The position numbers were made by a program, and so were the translations under genes. Shown here piece by piece: positions 34,128-45,805 of a stretch of 64,000 bases of DNA. The notes beneath the pieces are model-generated. The model was not told the DNA's origin. It saw only the letters and a program-made list of their open reading frames with translations, and made no database searches. How positions within the stretch are numbered: the first letter of the stretch is position 1; every line of letters begins with the position of its first letter. Origin of the DNA: Hemicordylus capensis (lineage: Eukaryota; Chordata; Lepidosauria; Squamata; Cordylidae); contig NC_069660.1 in NCBI RefSeq assembly GCF_027244095.1, forward strand, positions 135,769,834-135,833,833, written 5' to 3'.

Positions 34128-34135
34128 AAAGCAGC

Positions 34136-35184
34136 AAAGCAAAAGGTCCTGAGACAGTTCTTTAGTATTGAAGAACTACAAGGATTTATTTAAAGAAAAG
34201 ATTACAAACAAATGTGGAAAAGCCTGCAGCTTAATTTCAGCTGTATCTCATGGCTGAAGAGAGAGAACAAAACAAATAGCCATCTCTGGAGAGACAAAAT
34301 GGAGACTAACACTGGAAGAGCAAAAAGGGGAAGAGTCCAGCAATTTAATCCATGTCCCTAAAAAACCCCAGTGGTCACTATGAGACATTGCAGCTGAGAG
34401 CTGATGCTGCCAGGGCCCTAGCTCCAACAACTTACTGGTTTTTAATTACTGATTATTAATTACTTAGAATAAAATGTGGCTCTCCCCTTCCATATAACTA
34501 TTTTTATGTTCATTTTCTGGCACTGAAATGCCCAGAGGCCAATTGGCAATTAAACAGATAGTTAGATGATGATAGCAATATGGAAAGGTATATCATTAGG
34601 AAAATGGTGAGAAAATTGAGAATATGAAGCAGAATATAACTGAGGAGTTTAGTGACATAAGTACAAGATTGACTACACTATAAAAGGGTGGCTAATGTCT
34701 TTCCATGAGGCAATTTTTAACACAGAATATTGGGCAGATATAATGTTCCCAGAAAAGATTTGGCTGGAAAAAATGAACCCATAATTCAGAAAAGACAAGA
34801 AAATTACCTTAAGCTAATTACAACTTCCCAGGTATTAATTCAGCACCATCACAAGCAAACTGGAAAAGGAATGGAAGTGTTTTTCTGTTCCCTTTGTGTG
34901 GTGACTGAAAGAAATAAGAATAGAAACCCTTACATGCTTTAAAAATAACACTGATATGTTTAATACATGAGGCCAGCATAGCATCGTGCAGTATACGTAG
35001 ATACATGAATTGACATCCAAGAGGCTTTGGACCCCATTTTGTCCCATCATGTCAGCTTAGGAGCAAATGTCCAAAGCCTTGTGCACCATCATTAATTCAT
35101 TCATTACATTTATAAAACCACTTTTCAACCTGGGATCCCAAGGTGATATAAAATAAAAACAAGATGTTCTAGTAAAAACTAATC
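34136..35184. other. No gene recognised
   Basis: AT-rich DNA. About 35105-35160 looks like a worn LINE 3' tail on the - strand (ATTTATAAAACCACTTTTCA). Confidence 0.4.
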
Positions 35185-35808
35185 AGCCTACTTTCTTTTC
35201 ATTTTCTCTACAGCTGAACTAAATTTGATTCAAATTGAGGTCCACAAGTTAGATCTCTTGTGCCTCAAAAATTCACACATCCACCATCTTGGATCAGGGT
35301 GGATGACATCATCACAAACTACACCATTGGGGCATCCCTATGTGTTCCTACAGCTGTAGCAAATTTGGTTTGAATCGGTTAGACTGTCCACAAGATAGTG
35401 CACTTGTGCCTCAAAACTTTATGTGTCTGCCATGTTGAATTGGGTTGGATGACATCATCACAATCTATGCCATTGAGGTGTTGCTATGTGTTCCTACAGC
35501 TGTAGCAAATTTGGTTCAAATCAGTTAAGTGGTTCACAAGTTAGCCCACTTGCACCTCCAAAGTTTATGCATCCACCATCTTGGATTGGTGCGGATGACA
35601 TCATCACAAGCTATGCCATTGAGGTGTCCCTGTGTGTCACTCACTGCAACTGTATCTAACTTGGTTTAAATTGGTGTTCCTATGTCTCCCTGCAACTGTA
35701 CCCGATTTGGTTAATATGTGTCCAGGTGTTGCGAAGTTGATAGGAGGGGGCACACGGACACACACACAGAATGCTGGGTGATCTCATAAGCCTACTGGAA
35801 AGTAGGCT
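35185..35808. mobile_element. Tandem-repeat element with hairpin end (possible Helentron-like)
   Basis: Four units start at CTACAGCTG or its equivalent at 35208, 35348, 35494 and about 35637 (spacing 140, 146, about 143). Each carries CAAATTTGGTT, CACAAGTTAG, CCACCATCTTGGAT and GATGACATCATCACAA. The left edge is TC followed by AGCCTACTTT; the right edge is the hairpin GCCTACTGGAAAGTAGGC followed by TAA, so AGCCTACTTT is inverted at the two ends. A 5' TC and a 3' hairpin ending CTAA are reminiscent of Helitron/Helentron non-autonomous elements, which often carry tandem repeats. No target duplication was seen. Confidence 0.6.
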
Positions 35809-36509
35809 AAAAACATTTTTTTTAAATACATTAACAATAATCAAAACAACAGCCAACAGTGCAGCTAATGAAACATGAGGCCAATAAAACAAGCTTAAAC
35901 ATAAGCCCCACCCATACGGTTGTTTTGTGGTGGACATATTGTACAAGTGATACTTTCAAGATGAGAATACAGAGCTCACTTCCAGAGCTCACCGCATGTA
36001 GAATAATATGTGATAAAACACAGTGTAAATCAGTCCAAAGAGAAATACCTTTATCAGACCTAGAACCAAAGTCCTTTGATCTAGGAATGAATTCCTGAGA
36101 AAGGGGGTATGCCTTTCTTTTTCCTGTAGCGCTTGGCTTGGTCCACACCTACCTGAATAATCTAGAGCCGGCACACTGGCTTCGGATATGGCTCAACAGT
36201 CTGGGAGGGAAGGAGATGGTTTCACATAGAAAAGGAGAAGGTGTAGCTGGCCTTGCAGTCTCTCCTAACTCAAGAATTCTAAGTTTTCAGTCCTTCATGC
36301 ATAAGAAACAAAGCCTAGCTGAGAAGTGGCTTTCGTGTACAATAATCTTAGCTTGAACATTAATTACATTGTAGACATCTCCAGCAGTATTATTACCATA
36401 ATCATTATCCAACAGCTCTTCTATCCACTCTAGCTGAAAAAACATGGTACTGAGCAGCAATTCTCCTATTTTCACGTCGGGTCTATCCACAGAGCAGGTT
36501 CTTAACTAC
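35809..36509. other. No gene seen
   Basis: Unique sequence with overlapping short open frames on both strands; nothing recognised. Confidence 0.4.
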
Positions 36510-36735
36510 GGGGCTATTCACATGCGCAGGCAAGACCAGGCTAAGGAAGCCCAGCCCAGTTTTGCCTGTGCATGAAAACCTCTGGGAGTCAAGTGGCTCC
36601 TGGCAGCAGCATGGTGGCAAACCCTGTAAGAAGCCTCGGCTTTTAGCCAGGGTTCAGGGCAAGAGCGTGCTCCTGCTACTGGCTAACTGTGTTGGTGCCA
36701 CATGACTCCGCACAGCACCTACACATGAGTAGCAC
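36510..36735. mobile_element. GGCTATTC-type MITE, short copy 3
   Basis: Left GGGCTATTCACATGCGCAGG; the inverse of the right is GTGCTACTCATGTGTAGG. The family hairpin is present as TTAGCCAG and CTGGCTAA around 36635-36690. 226 bp, non-coding. Confidence 0.65.
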
Positions 36736-36740
36736 TCACA

Positions 36741-37712
36741 AGATGCATTATGGGAGTTTCAGGGTCCTCCCAGCCCTCAAACCTCCCAGCTGCCAGTAAG
36801 GAGCGTAGTGAGAACTCCGAGGACCCAGGGACAAATTTTTGTAGCCCCCCCCATCATGCGTGTGCCTCAAGCCACCCCCCTGCATCTGACATCAGACGCA
36901 AGGAGAGGGGCAACAAACATCTCCCCTTCGCGGCCTCTGCCCTTGTCCCATCGCCGCTTCTTATCTTTGTCCCCGTGACGACGGTGGGCTCTGTGGCTGG
37001 GCTGGGTCTCTCCTCTTCGGACGGCTGGAGTGCCCCCACCTCTCTCTTTCTCTCTGGAGTGCACATAGGGTGCCAACCACCCTCATACACGCAAGCCCAT
37101 GGAGTGCTGGGTTTTGTTGTTTCTGAGGTGTTCACAGTGTAGATTCTCTGGTAGCAGAGCGGATTCATGGTTTGTCACTGAAAATCTGCTACCAGAGGAT
37201 CTACATTCAGAACACCTCAGAAACAAAAAAAACCCAGCACCCCATGGGCTTGTGGATATGGGGGTGGCTGGCACCCTATGTGCACTCCATCACTGTTCTC
37301 TCTGGGGCCCCCCAGCACCGCCTCCCCCAAGTGACTCCACTTGGGGCTGCTGAAACCTCCATTATTCCCTATGTAGGGGACTTCAAAAATCATTTAAAAA
37401 TCAACCCTTTACCCAATTCCTTTGGAATCTGGGTGGTGGCAGGCACCCCATTGGGGCACTACCACCCAACCCACTCTTCTGCCCCTGAACCCCCCTTTCT
37501 GACCCAAATCTGTGCCAAAGTCACGCGAACATCAATAATTCCTAAAAAAATCAGCCCTTTGCCCAATTCCTTTGTAATCTGGGTGATGGCAGGCACCCAC
37601 TGGGGCACAACCACCCAACCCACTCTTCTGCCCCCAAACCCCCCTTTCTGCCCCGAATCTGCCCCAAGAACATAACAGCACACATCAACAACAGCAGAGC
37701 TTTGCAAAGAAC
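36741..37712. repeat. Composite repeat block left of the copy-5 element
   Basis: Holds a word shared with 53.2 kb (CATCTGACATCAGACGC), a large hairpin (37065-37275: arms with CATGGAGTGCTGGGTTTTG and TTCTCTGGTAGCA) and two satellite-like units of about 150 bp (GGGTGGTGGCAGGCACC at 37431, GGGTGATGGCAGGCACC at 37581) that continue inside the neighbouring hAT-ended element. An element of this family appears to have been interrupted or partly duplicated here. Confidence 0.65.
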
Positions 37713-39149
37713 CAGGGATGTGCACAAAACTGGTTTGCCCGATTCAATTCAAATTCAAACCAGGTTAGAACCAGGAGGGGGTGGTTCGGTTTTGGTTTTG
37801 CTCAAACCTCCCCCTGGTTCGGTTTGAATTCGAACTGTTTTGAACCAGTTCGAACCGGTTTGAACTGGTTTGGACATCCAAAAATTGGTAGGATGGTAGC
37901 GGGAGAAAGGGGTGGTAGCACCCAGCACCCCCCAAGTGCAGTTATGGGGCTGCTGAAACCTGAATTCTTCCCTATGGAGAAAAACCTTAAAGCCACTTGT
38001 GGGGTGCTGGGGTGGCCCAGAGCGAGGGTGCCAACCACCCACATGGGTTGCTAACCCATGGAGTACTGGGTTTTGTTGTTTCTGAAGTGTTCTGAGTGTA
38101 GATTCTTTGGTAGCATATAAGATTTTCAGTGACAAACCATGAATGCACTCTCATCTGCTAACCTTAAAGACACATAAACTTCAAAAATCACTTAAAAATC
38201 AGCTCTTTGCCCAATTCCTTTCAAATAATTCTGATAGCTTCCTGGGCCCCCTTGGGCACTACCACCCACCACACTCTGCTCTAGGCCACCCCTTTGCCCC
38301 CGACGTGAAGCTATACATTTGCTGACACCTCCATGCTTCTTTATGGAGAAAAACCTTAAAGTCGCATAAACTTCAAAAATCACTTAAAAACCAGCCTTTT
38401 GCCCAATTCCTTTCAAATAATTCTGATAGCTTCCTTGCCCACCTTGGGAACTACCACCCACCACACTCCACTCTAGGACACCCCTTTCTCCCCGACGTGA
38501 AGCTATACATTTGCTGCAATCCTCATTATTTTCTATGAGGAATTCCAAAATAATTTTAAAATTCATCAATAATCAGAAGAGTGTCTGATTGCCTTGGAAC
38601 TTTTTGGATAGTAGGCACCCCTGGTTGTCTACCACCCACCCCACCTTTGTGCCCCTAGGTGCTCCACAATAGGGGATATGGGCTGGTTTGGGTCCCATTA
38701 TACCCTATGAGAAAAATAATTAAAAATATTTCAAATATTCATAAAAAATCATAGGGGTTTCCAATTGCTTCGGGGTTTGTGTGGTTGTTGGCACCCATGG
38801 GTTCTCCACAATAGGGAATAATGGGCTGGTTGGAGTCCCATTATACCCTATGAGGGGAAAAATTAAACTAATTTTCAAAAATTTATTTAAAAAATTGTAC
38901 GAGTGTCCGATTGCTTTGGGGTTTGGGTGGCAGGTACCCCTGGGTGCCAGCTACCATCCTACCAATTGCTGGATGTTCTAACTGGTTCAAACCAGTTCAA
39001 ACCGGTTCAAATCGAACCACCCCCTGGTTTGGTTCGAATTCGAACCTGCAGCTCGAACCTGATGGCTGGTTCGTTCCGAATTTGAACCTTCGAGCCACCC
39101 TGGTTCGATTTTGAACCGGTTTGAATATGAACCAGTTCGCACATCCCTA
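37713..39149. mobile_element. hAT-like element with satellite units, TAGGGATG family copy 5
   Basis: Left CAGGGATGTGCACAAAACTGG-like end and right GAACCAGTTCGCACATCCCTA, both followed inward by AT-rich AACCGGTTYGAA-type palindromic words. The interior is a run of 145-190-bp units with CCAATTCCTTT or CGATTGCTTTGGGG, AGGCACCC and CTACCACCCA. It shares a segment with the hairpin at 37.1 kb (TACTGGGTTTTGTTGTTTC). Flanking octamers do not match. Confidence 0.7.
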
Positions 39150-39282
39150 GTGGCGCCAGCCAGGGTAGGACGTGCCACCCTCCAACCACCGTCATGGGCC
39201 TCGTGGTGGTTGAAACAAATCAAACAAACACTGTGTTCAACATTGAAGGGAACAAGCAAACCCTCTGTGACAGTGTGCTCCT

Positions 39283-39285
<3 letters not shown>

Positions 39286-39329
<44 letters not shown>
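39286..39329. repeat. (GT)n microsatellite
   Basis: About 22 GT units. Confidence 0.95.
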
Positions 39330-39332
<3 letters not shown>

Positions 39333-39841
39333 TCAATTTAACTTGTCATGTGTGGGACATAGCATCCAAGAAACATTCCTGAATGTGCCTGCACACACAG
39401 CAGCAGCCTGCCTCTGTGATGGATAGTGTGCCGCTTCTGCCTTCTGGCACTCAGGACTGGGCAAGCGGGTGCTCCTGCAAAAAGGAGGGATCACCACAGA
39501 TGTATGCTGCTGAGACAGTGACTACAACTCCCATTGTCCCTAGTCTCGATGGTAGCCAGCCACTGCAACAGTGGGAAATGGGAGTTGTAGTCTCTCTCTG
39601 CAACATCTGGGAGAACCCCTCCCTGATAACGGGAGCACTCACTTGCCCTACCCCTGAGTGCCAGCACAGCCGCAGTCCACCATCTCACCATTCTCAGGCT
39701 GGCATTGCAGTGCAGCAGTGCTTGTGTGTGCGTGTCTGGATGTGTCAGCATTGGTAAGGGGCAGCAACTGCGACACATCTTGGTCGGGAAGGGATGAGCT
39801 GCCGTGGCGTGAGAGGCGCTGCAATGGGGGGTTGACGCGAG
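39330..39841. other. Probable 3' flank of the hAT relic, with a small palindrome
   Basis: No gene. ACTACAACTCCCATTGTCC and its inverse GGGAAATGGGAGTTGTAGT (39520-39595) make a small hairpin of the kind seen in short hAT MITEs. Confidence 0.4.
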
Positions 39842-42254
39842 TCACTCACTCTCCACAGACAGCTCGGGGTAGCCCAGCAGGGGGAGGTTGGCCTTCAAGA
39901 AGACAAGCTGCTTGACCAACTCAGCACCCAGACCTGAGTGCAGAAGGGTCATCACGTCCCCAGCCATGGAGAAAAACCTCTCGCTCAAGATGCTGGTTGG
40001 CAGGCATGAGAGGCACCACACGGCAACAGTCACCAATTCCGGCCAGACTTGACGATGCATTGCCCCAAAGTGGAACGGCTTCATCTCCTCGTCTTCTGCC
40101 GCCTCCTCCAGGTACTGCAGAACAGTCTGCTCAGCACGGCTGCAGCAAGGGGCAGCCACCTCCCATCTCCCTGGCAAGATACCAGCAAAGGCCTTTGTGA
40201 ACCATGAAGAAGTTGCACTGCTCCGCTGGTGCCACTGCCAGAGAAACCGTGCTGCTGGACTGGGAAGAAATGGTGGTGGTGGCAGTGCTGCTGGGGGTGG
40301 GATGCTCACTGCCAAGCTGCAACCCATCCCCCTCCTCCTGGTCACCTTCATCATCACCTACACCTAGCCTCCTATTCACTTCACGCCTGACATGTTCAAC
40401 CAGGAGGTCCCTCCACCTGGGCAGCTGCCCTTCATCCTTGGGTCATCCTTCATCCTAGCACTGCCCTTCATCCTTGGGTCACAGATGTACTGTATGCCAG
40501 GACATGCCATGCAGATGCACCCAAGGGTGTCTTGAGCCATTCCACAACCCCAGTCCTCAACCGACCTGCCAGGGCAATTGTGTCCACCTTTCTCTTGCTC
40601 CAGTGCATTCACAAACAAGAAGGAGCTCCTCACAGCCTGGCAAGGCATGGTAGCAGTGTGCACACTGGTCCATGTGGACTGGCAGCTCATTTCCGAGCTG
40701 GTCTCAGTACTCGAGCCATTCTATTCTGCCACAAAAGGCTTGTGTACTGATGCAGCCAGGCTTTGCCCATTGCTCTTCTCCATGAGAAGGTGATGGGTGA
40801 TCTCCAGGCCACTATCACCCATCACCTTCTCAAGGAGAAGAGCAATGGGCAAAGCCTGGATGCATCAGTACACAAGCTGTTCGTGGCAGAATAGAATGGC
40901 TCGCGTACTGAGACCAGCTCGGAAATGAGCTGCCAGTGTACACACTGTTACCATGCTACCATGCCTTGCCAGGCTGTGGAGAGCTCCCTCTTGTTTGTGC
41001 ATGCACTGGAGCAAGAGAAAGGTGGAGGTCCACCTGGGGTATCAGCTGTCCATGCAGGCGCTGCTCAATCTGCTTGGCCTTGAGCAGGCACCTTGCCTTT
41101 TTGCTCCAGTGGAAGTGGCCAGCAATCTTGCGGCACTGCTCCACAAAAGCAGCCACAGAAGCAGCAGGATATGGGGCCCGAGCTAAACCACCTGTCCTAC
41201 TCTGCTGGCGCTTGGACATTGATGCCTCCTTGAGCCCAAGAGCATCCTGCACCACCAGGTTCAAGGTGTGTGCAACGCAAGTGATGCTCACACCGTAAAC
41301 CTGCCTAGATGCCTTACTGATCTTGGCTGCGTTGTTGGTGACCGTGAAGCCAACTCCCCACCTGCGAGTCCATGACTGCCGCCAACTCATCCAACCTGTG
41401 GTCTGTGTCCATTGCTTCCACATGCAAGACTGCCCAAGAAGGCGTGCATGCATGGGAGGAGCTGGATACAGCGCCAGCAGAGCCCGATGTCCCCTCACCC
41501 CCATGCCCCCACCAGTGGGCTGTCAGGGACATGAAGGCAGTGTGCAGCCCGCTGCGGCTCGTCCAGAGCTTCACAGTGAAATGCACACTGGTGCTGGGCG
41601 CGGATGCATGCAACCTGGCCAGCACAGCCTCCCTACATGAATGGCACAGTGAGGGCACCACCCTCCTACTGAAGGTGGTCCGTGAGGGGATTTTGTACTC
41701 TCGGGTGGGCAGCTGGAGCAGACGGTGGGAGCCAACATACTACACAATGTTAAAAGGCTGGTCGTCCAAAGCTATCATCTCCCCAATGGCCCAGGTTATG
41801 AGATATGGCTTCGGGCGATCAGACCACTTCCCCAGAGGCTGCACCCACAATTCAGTCAGCTTTCCCTGCCTAGGAGCAGGAGCCACTGGCTGCTTGCGCT
41901 GCTACTACTACTTGAGGCACTTTGCCTAGAGCCACTGCCAGAAGAGGTCTCAACACCTGGGTGCCTACACTGCAGGTGCAACAGTAGACCTGTGGTGCTG
42001 AAGTGCTTAGGATCCTTGCCTCTGATAACAAGCACCTTGCAGTTGGTGCAGGCAGCATGGCTGGGATCACCAGGGCAAAGCTCAAAGTGATCCCAAACCA
42101 CACTGCTAGACTCTCCCACAACACATGGCTGCTTGGGTAGTGGCACTTTTGATGGTTCCTTCTGGGGCATGGCACCACCACTGCCCTCAGAGCAGGCCTG
42201 GGAAGGAAACACAGGGACTTCTTCCTGGGCCTCCTTAGATGCAACCTTGCCCAC
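39842..42254 (-). pseudogene. Decayed hAT transposase with BED zinc finger
   Basis: Pieces of one transposase lie in order on the - strand. At 42254-41856 is a BED finger (VVWDHFELC, C69-x2-C72, H93-x4-H98), the DNA-binding module of hAT proteins. At 41661-41314 is HFTVKLWTSRSGLH and TAHWW, the start of the catalytic core. At 41504-40956, in another frame, are FTVTNNAAKISKA and CVAHTLNLVVQDAL, then CRKIAGHFHWSKKA; the family's aspartate in VTDNA is N here. At 40357-39842 is the C-terminal dimerisation region with WPELVTVAVWCLSCLPTS, ERFFSMAG and LVKQLVFLKANLPLL. At least two frame changes, the missing aspartate and an internal inverted duplication make it inactive. It could have moved MITEs of the window when intact, but its own ends were not securely found. 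Confidence 0.85.
40584..41025. repeat. Inverted duplication inside the hAT transposase
   Basis: Arms 40584-40800 and 40815-41025 are about 90 percent identical inverted copies (CCACCTTTCTCTTGCTCC on one side, its inverse ending GAGAAAGGTGG on the other; GAGAAGGTGATGGGTGA against TCACCCATCACCTTCTC at the centre). The spacer is 14 bp. The duplication replaces the region where the family normally has its DTRWNST-type motif. Confidence 0.9.
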
Positions 42255-42858
42255 CCCACCACAGGGACCAGTGGGGAGGCTGGCAAGGTGGATCTCACTG
42301 GACTGGCATCCATCTCCACCTGCACCACCTCCACATCTGCCACAAGAGGGATTCTTCTTCTCTGGCAGGGGAAGCCCTCCCCCCTAACTGCTGCTTGGCT
42401 GTAGGGCCAAGTAGACTAGAGAAGTCCAGCCTGCGTGCCGAAGCAGGGCTGAGGGTGACTTGGGGAGTAAGCCCCTCTTGCTGCCCTCTGCCACAACCAG
42501 CAAGTGGGGGAAGCCTCCCCCTAGTACCTGGCATCCCCTCCCCCTGCCTCTGCCGCCCCTCCCAGCCATCTCTTTGGGGGCTTCTTTTTAAAACCCTGAC
42601 TTTAAAAAAAACCCCTCTTTTGGAAAGGAGTGGGGTGGGGTGTGAGTGTCTCAGGCCTGCCACTCAGCTGGGAGAATGGCCAAGAAGTGGGGCTGGGCTG
42701 ACTTCAGCACAGCAGAGTGTGCCCCCCCACACACACACCCAGTGCCAATGGACTGTGGGTACTGCTGCTGCAGTGCTGCTTCTTTTTAAGGCTGCACTGC
42801 AGTTGCGGGGTGCACAATGGATGCACTCACTTACTCAGTGCAATGCCTGCCTGCCTGC
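42255..42858. other. 5' flank of the hAT relic
   Basis: GC-rich sequence upstream of the BED-finger frame, with no gene of its own. Open frames on the + strand here are shadows. Confidence 0.4.
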
Positions 42859-42866
42859 CTGGGGCT

Positions 42867-44096
42867 CAGGGGCGTAGCAAGGTTGGAGTGGGCCCAGAGA
42901 CAAGATTTTAAAATGGCCCCCCCCCAAAGTCCAGGGCCTCCGCACACCCCAGGCCCCCAAGGATTTAAGTCTGATATTCCAAAATAAGTATGCTGCCTGC
43001 AAATACATTTCACTGAATACACACACACACGTCACAATATATAGTGATATACATCGAGTACTATACATTTGTATTACTTTTAATGCCTAGAACACACTAG
43101 AAAGATGAATGATTAAAATGGGCCCCTCGCTGCAGATTAGCAAGGAGACTTTCAACCATGCAGGATGAACCTATGTTTGTTTTCTCAGAATTCTGAACAA
43201 ATTCAGTCAAGTTTGATTGCAGGAGGTTTTTCACAGGAGGCTTTTAAAGCGCTTTAACACACATCTCCTCTGGAATGGAGGTGCTGCATTCACATGTTGG
43301 CCAGATTTACCCTGAAGTCCCTGCAAGTTATTGGGGAGCAGTTCACACACAAGAAAAATAAAATAAAATAAAAGCACAAGCCATGCTTCACAGTTCTCAC
43401 TCAGACCTTCTGGGTTGCAAAACAACTTGAACATAAGTGCATTTATAAATGAATGAATGAATAAATAAAATTAATAAAATACTGTTCCAGAAGTTTCTGC
43501 AATTTTCTGCCATGAAACAAGCCACTTATAGGACTTTTTAGATAGTTTTTTTAAGTCAGCAAATTTTCCAAGCTGTTTCAAAATAAATATTCAGAGACTT
43601 CTCGGTCCCTCCCCCCCCCCCCCATATCCAAGCCCTATGGCAAGCAGATCCCTATATATGGGGGGGGGGCGGGAAAGGTAACCACAAAAAGGAGTTCACA
43701 CTCTACCTGGCAAATGCTGGTCTGGGTTAAGCAGATGCTGGTCTGGGGTCTTCTGCTGCAGAGAACACTCTGGCTGCCTCCTCCTTCCTGGCTGGCTTGG
43801 GCCCTACTCGAGTTCAGGCTTCACTGCGGCCTACACGGAGGCCTCGGTGGAAGCCCCGCCCACCCGCCAATCAGCTGAGAGGCGGGAGAAAAGGAGCTCT
43901 TTGCCGCTTGCCTGCTGCTTCCATTGCGGGCCAGCAGAACAAGCAGGAGAGACGGCGAAGAGGGCAAGTGGCTGAGAGGCTATGGGGCTGGGCAGGGGGC
44001 AATGGGGAGTCACATGAGGTGCCTCTGGGGTGCCCCTCCAGGCAGTGGGGCCCCCAGACAACTGTCTCCCCTTGCCCTATCATTGTTACGCGCCTG
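42867..44096. mobile_element. Non-autonomous hAT element, 1230 bp, perfect TSD
   Basis: Left CAGGGGCGTAGCAAGGTTG; the inverse of the right end is CAGGCGCGTAACAATGATAG. The target duplication ctggggct (42859-42866 and 44097-44104) is exact. The interior is non-coding and has a C-run/G-run hairpin at about 43608-43670 and an AAATGAATG tail-like run. CAGGGGCG ends are typical of some hAT subgroups (Tip100/Charlie-like); subgroup is inferred. Confidence 0.93.
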
Positions 44097-44104
44097 CTGG
44101 GGCT

Positions 44105-45760
44105 GTGTGTGCCACTGGCAGCAGAACAGGGAAAGTAGTTGTATCGCACAGGCTAGATTCAGGGAATTCACAAACAGTTAGAACAATGTATCAAAATTAA
44201 AGAATGAGGAGAGATACCATGTCAACAGCAAGGAGCAGCCAGATGAGACAATGTCACTAGTCTAGGTAGGGAATGGGATACAAATTTTTTACTTACAATT
44301 TTTTCTAAGTAAACATTATGGGCAGAGCCAGATACAGTATGCTTGCTCTCTATGAAATGGGCACAGGTAGGCTTCTTTAAAAAAACAAACACATGCACAC
44401 AAAAAGTGTGTGGCACTGCAGAAGAGCCTAGGGCACCAGCAATATTGAATTTAAATTATTAATACAATCAGGGCAGGGCAGGCTCCTTTAAAAAAAATGC
44501 AAATGCAAAAACATTATTTGAAAGGGGGGGCAGATTTTTAAACCACTAGGCTATGCTACACGCAAAACCACCTTCTACCTAGCTAATGGGGATTTCTATT
44601 TAAACTCTAAAGCTACACAAATTGAACCCCTGTTTAAAACTTATTCTAAATATCACACAGCTCATTAAATTCAGTTAAACCAAAACCTCCCTCCAAACAG
44701 TGGAGGGCGGGGTGACCCTAAAAACACAATTCAAGACTAGAGACGTGTGTGTGTAATGATGTGGTGTGTGTGTGCATGTGTTAAAATAAATGGGTCTCAC
44801 TCAATCGAAGGCTTTTCCAAACGCTGGGTCTCTGTAGTCCGCTTCTGAGAGTCTGGTCAGTCTTTCTTCAGTCTTCCTCTTCTTCAGATGGGGCAAAAGG
44901 CAAGCCTCTGTGGGAAATCTGAGATGGTGGCGGTGGCTGCTGGCTGGCCACAGGTGGCCACTGTGCTGGGGCTGGTGTGGATGGCTACTTGCACAGGCAG
45001 GCAGCAGTGATGATTCTCTCAGCAGCAGGAAAAAGTTTTTTAAAACTCAGAAAGAAAAAAATATATATATATCTTTTCTACCAATTCTCTCTTTCTCAAA
45101 AAACAAAAACTGCAGGAGAGAATGGCACAGGCAGCAGGCTGGCAGCAAGGCAGAACGTCCAAAAAAATATTTCTCCTCTTCTCTTTTTCTCAAAAAAGGG
45201 CTGAAAATGCAGGAGAAAAGGCAGGCAACTGGCAAGGCTAAGCAATGGCGTAAATGCTGAGCAATAGTGGCCGGCAATGCTTGCTGAGCAAAATGGAGGC
45301 AATGGTGGACGAGGTCGAGGGCAGCGAGGCTAAGCAGACAGGAAGGCAATAGAGAGCTCTCTTTTCTACCACATGAGGCAGCAGAAAGGAAGAAAATGGC
45401 TACTACTGGCCCTTAAATACCCTCCTACAAACCTCTCTGAAAATCCCCTCTTGCCCCTTCCTCCACCTCCTCCTATCCAATGGGGGGTCAATTTGACTCC
45501 TGTAGAGCCAAATATGGGCATTCCTCTGCAGATCGGACCTTTGCAATTTAAGTCAATGGAAGGCTGAAAGGAGGGAAATTCAGACATCAGAACTCAAAAT
45601 GGAGGAGGAGGAAGAAGCAATTTCAGCAATCGCAAAATGGAGGGCCGAAACTACAAATCTTTTGAAGCTGAAATAGGGGTGATTCATTTCAGCTCCAAAA
45701 CATTTCGAGTTGGCCATTGGGCGATTTATTTTGGCTACAAATTGCCCAAAATGGCTCATT
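44105..45760. other. Repeat-derived DNA, no host gene seen
   Basis: Low-complexity and duplicated stretches (for example TCTTTCTCAAAAAACAAAAAC near 45090 and CTCTTTTTCTCAAAAAAGGG near 45182). Possibly the upstream part of the autonomous hAT element whose transposase lies at 39.8-42.3 kb, interrupted by the 42867 insertion. Confidence 0.35.
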
Positions 45761-45805
45761 TTGGGTACAAATTGTTTTGTACCCGAAACATTTTGCACAT
45801 TCCTA
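45761..45805. mobile_element. Single hAT-type terminus
   Basis: Inverse of the edge reads TAGGAATGTGCAAAATG, then a small palindrome GGGTACAAA and TTTGTACCC. It resembles the TAGGGATGTGCA termini elsewhere. The matching left end was not identified. Confidence 0.5.

Noticed and set aside
36750-37142. 130-codon + frame
   Set aside because: Lies in a composite repeat and hairpin block, with an equally open frame on the other strand.
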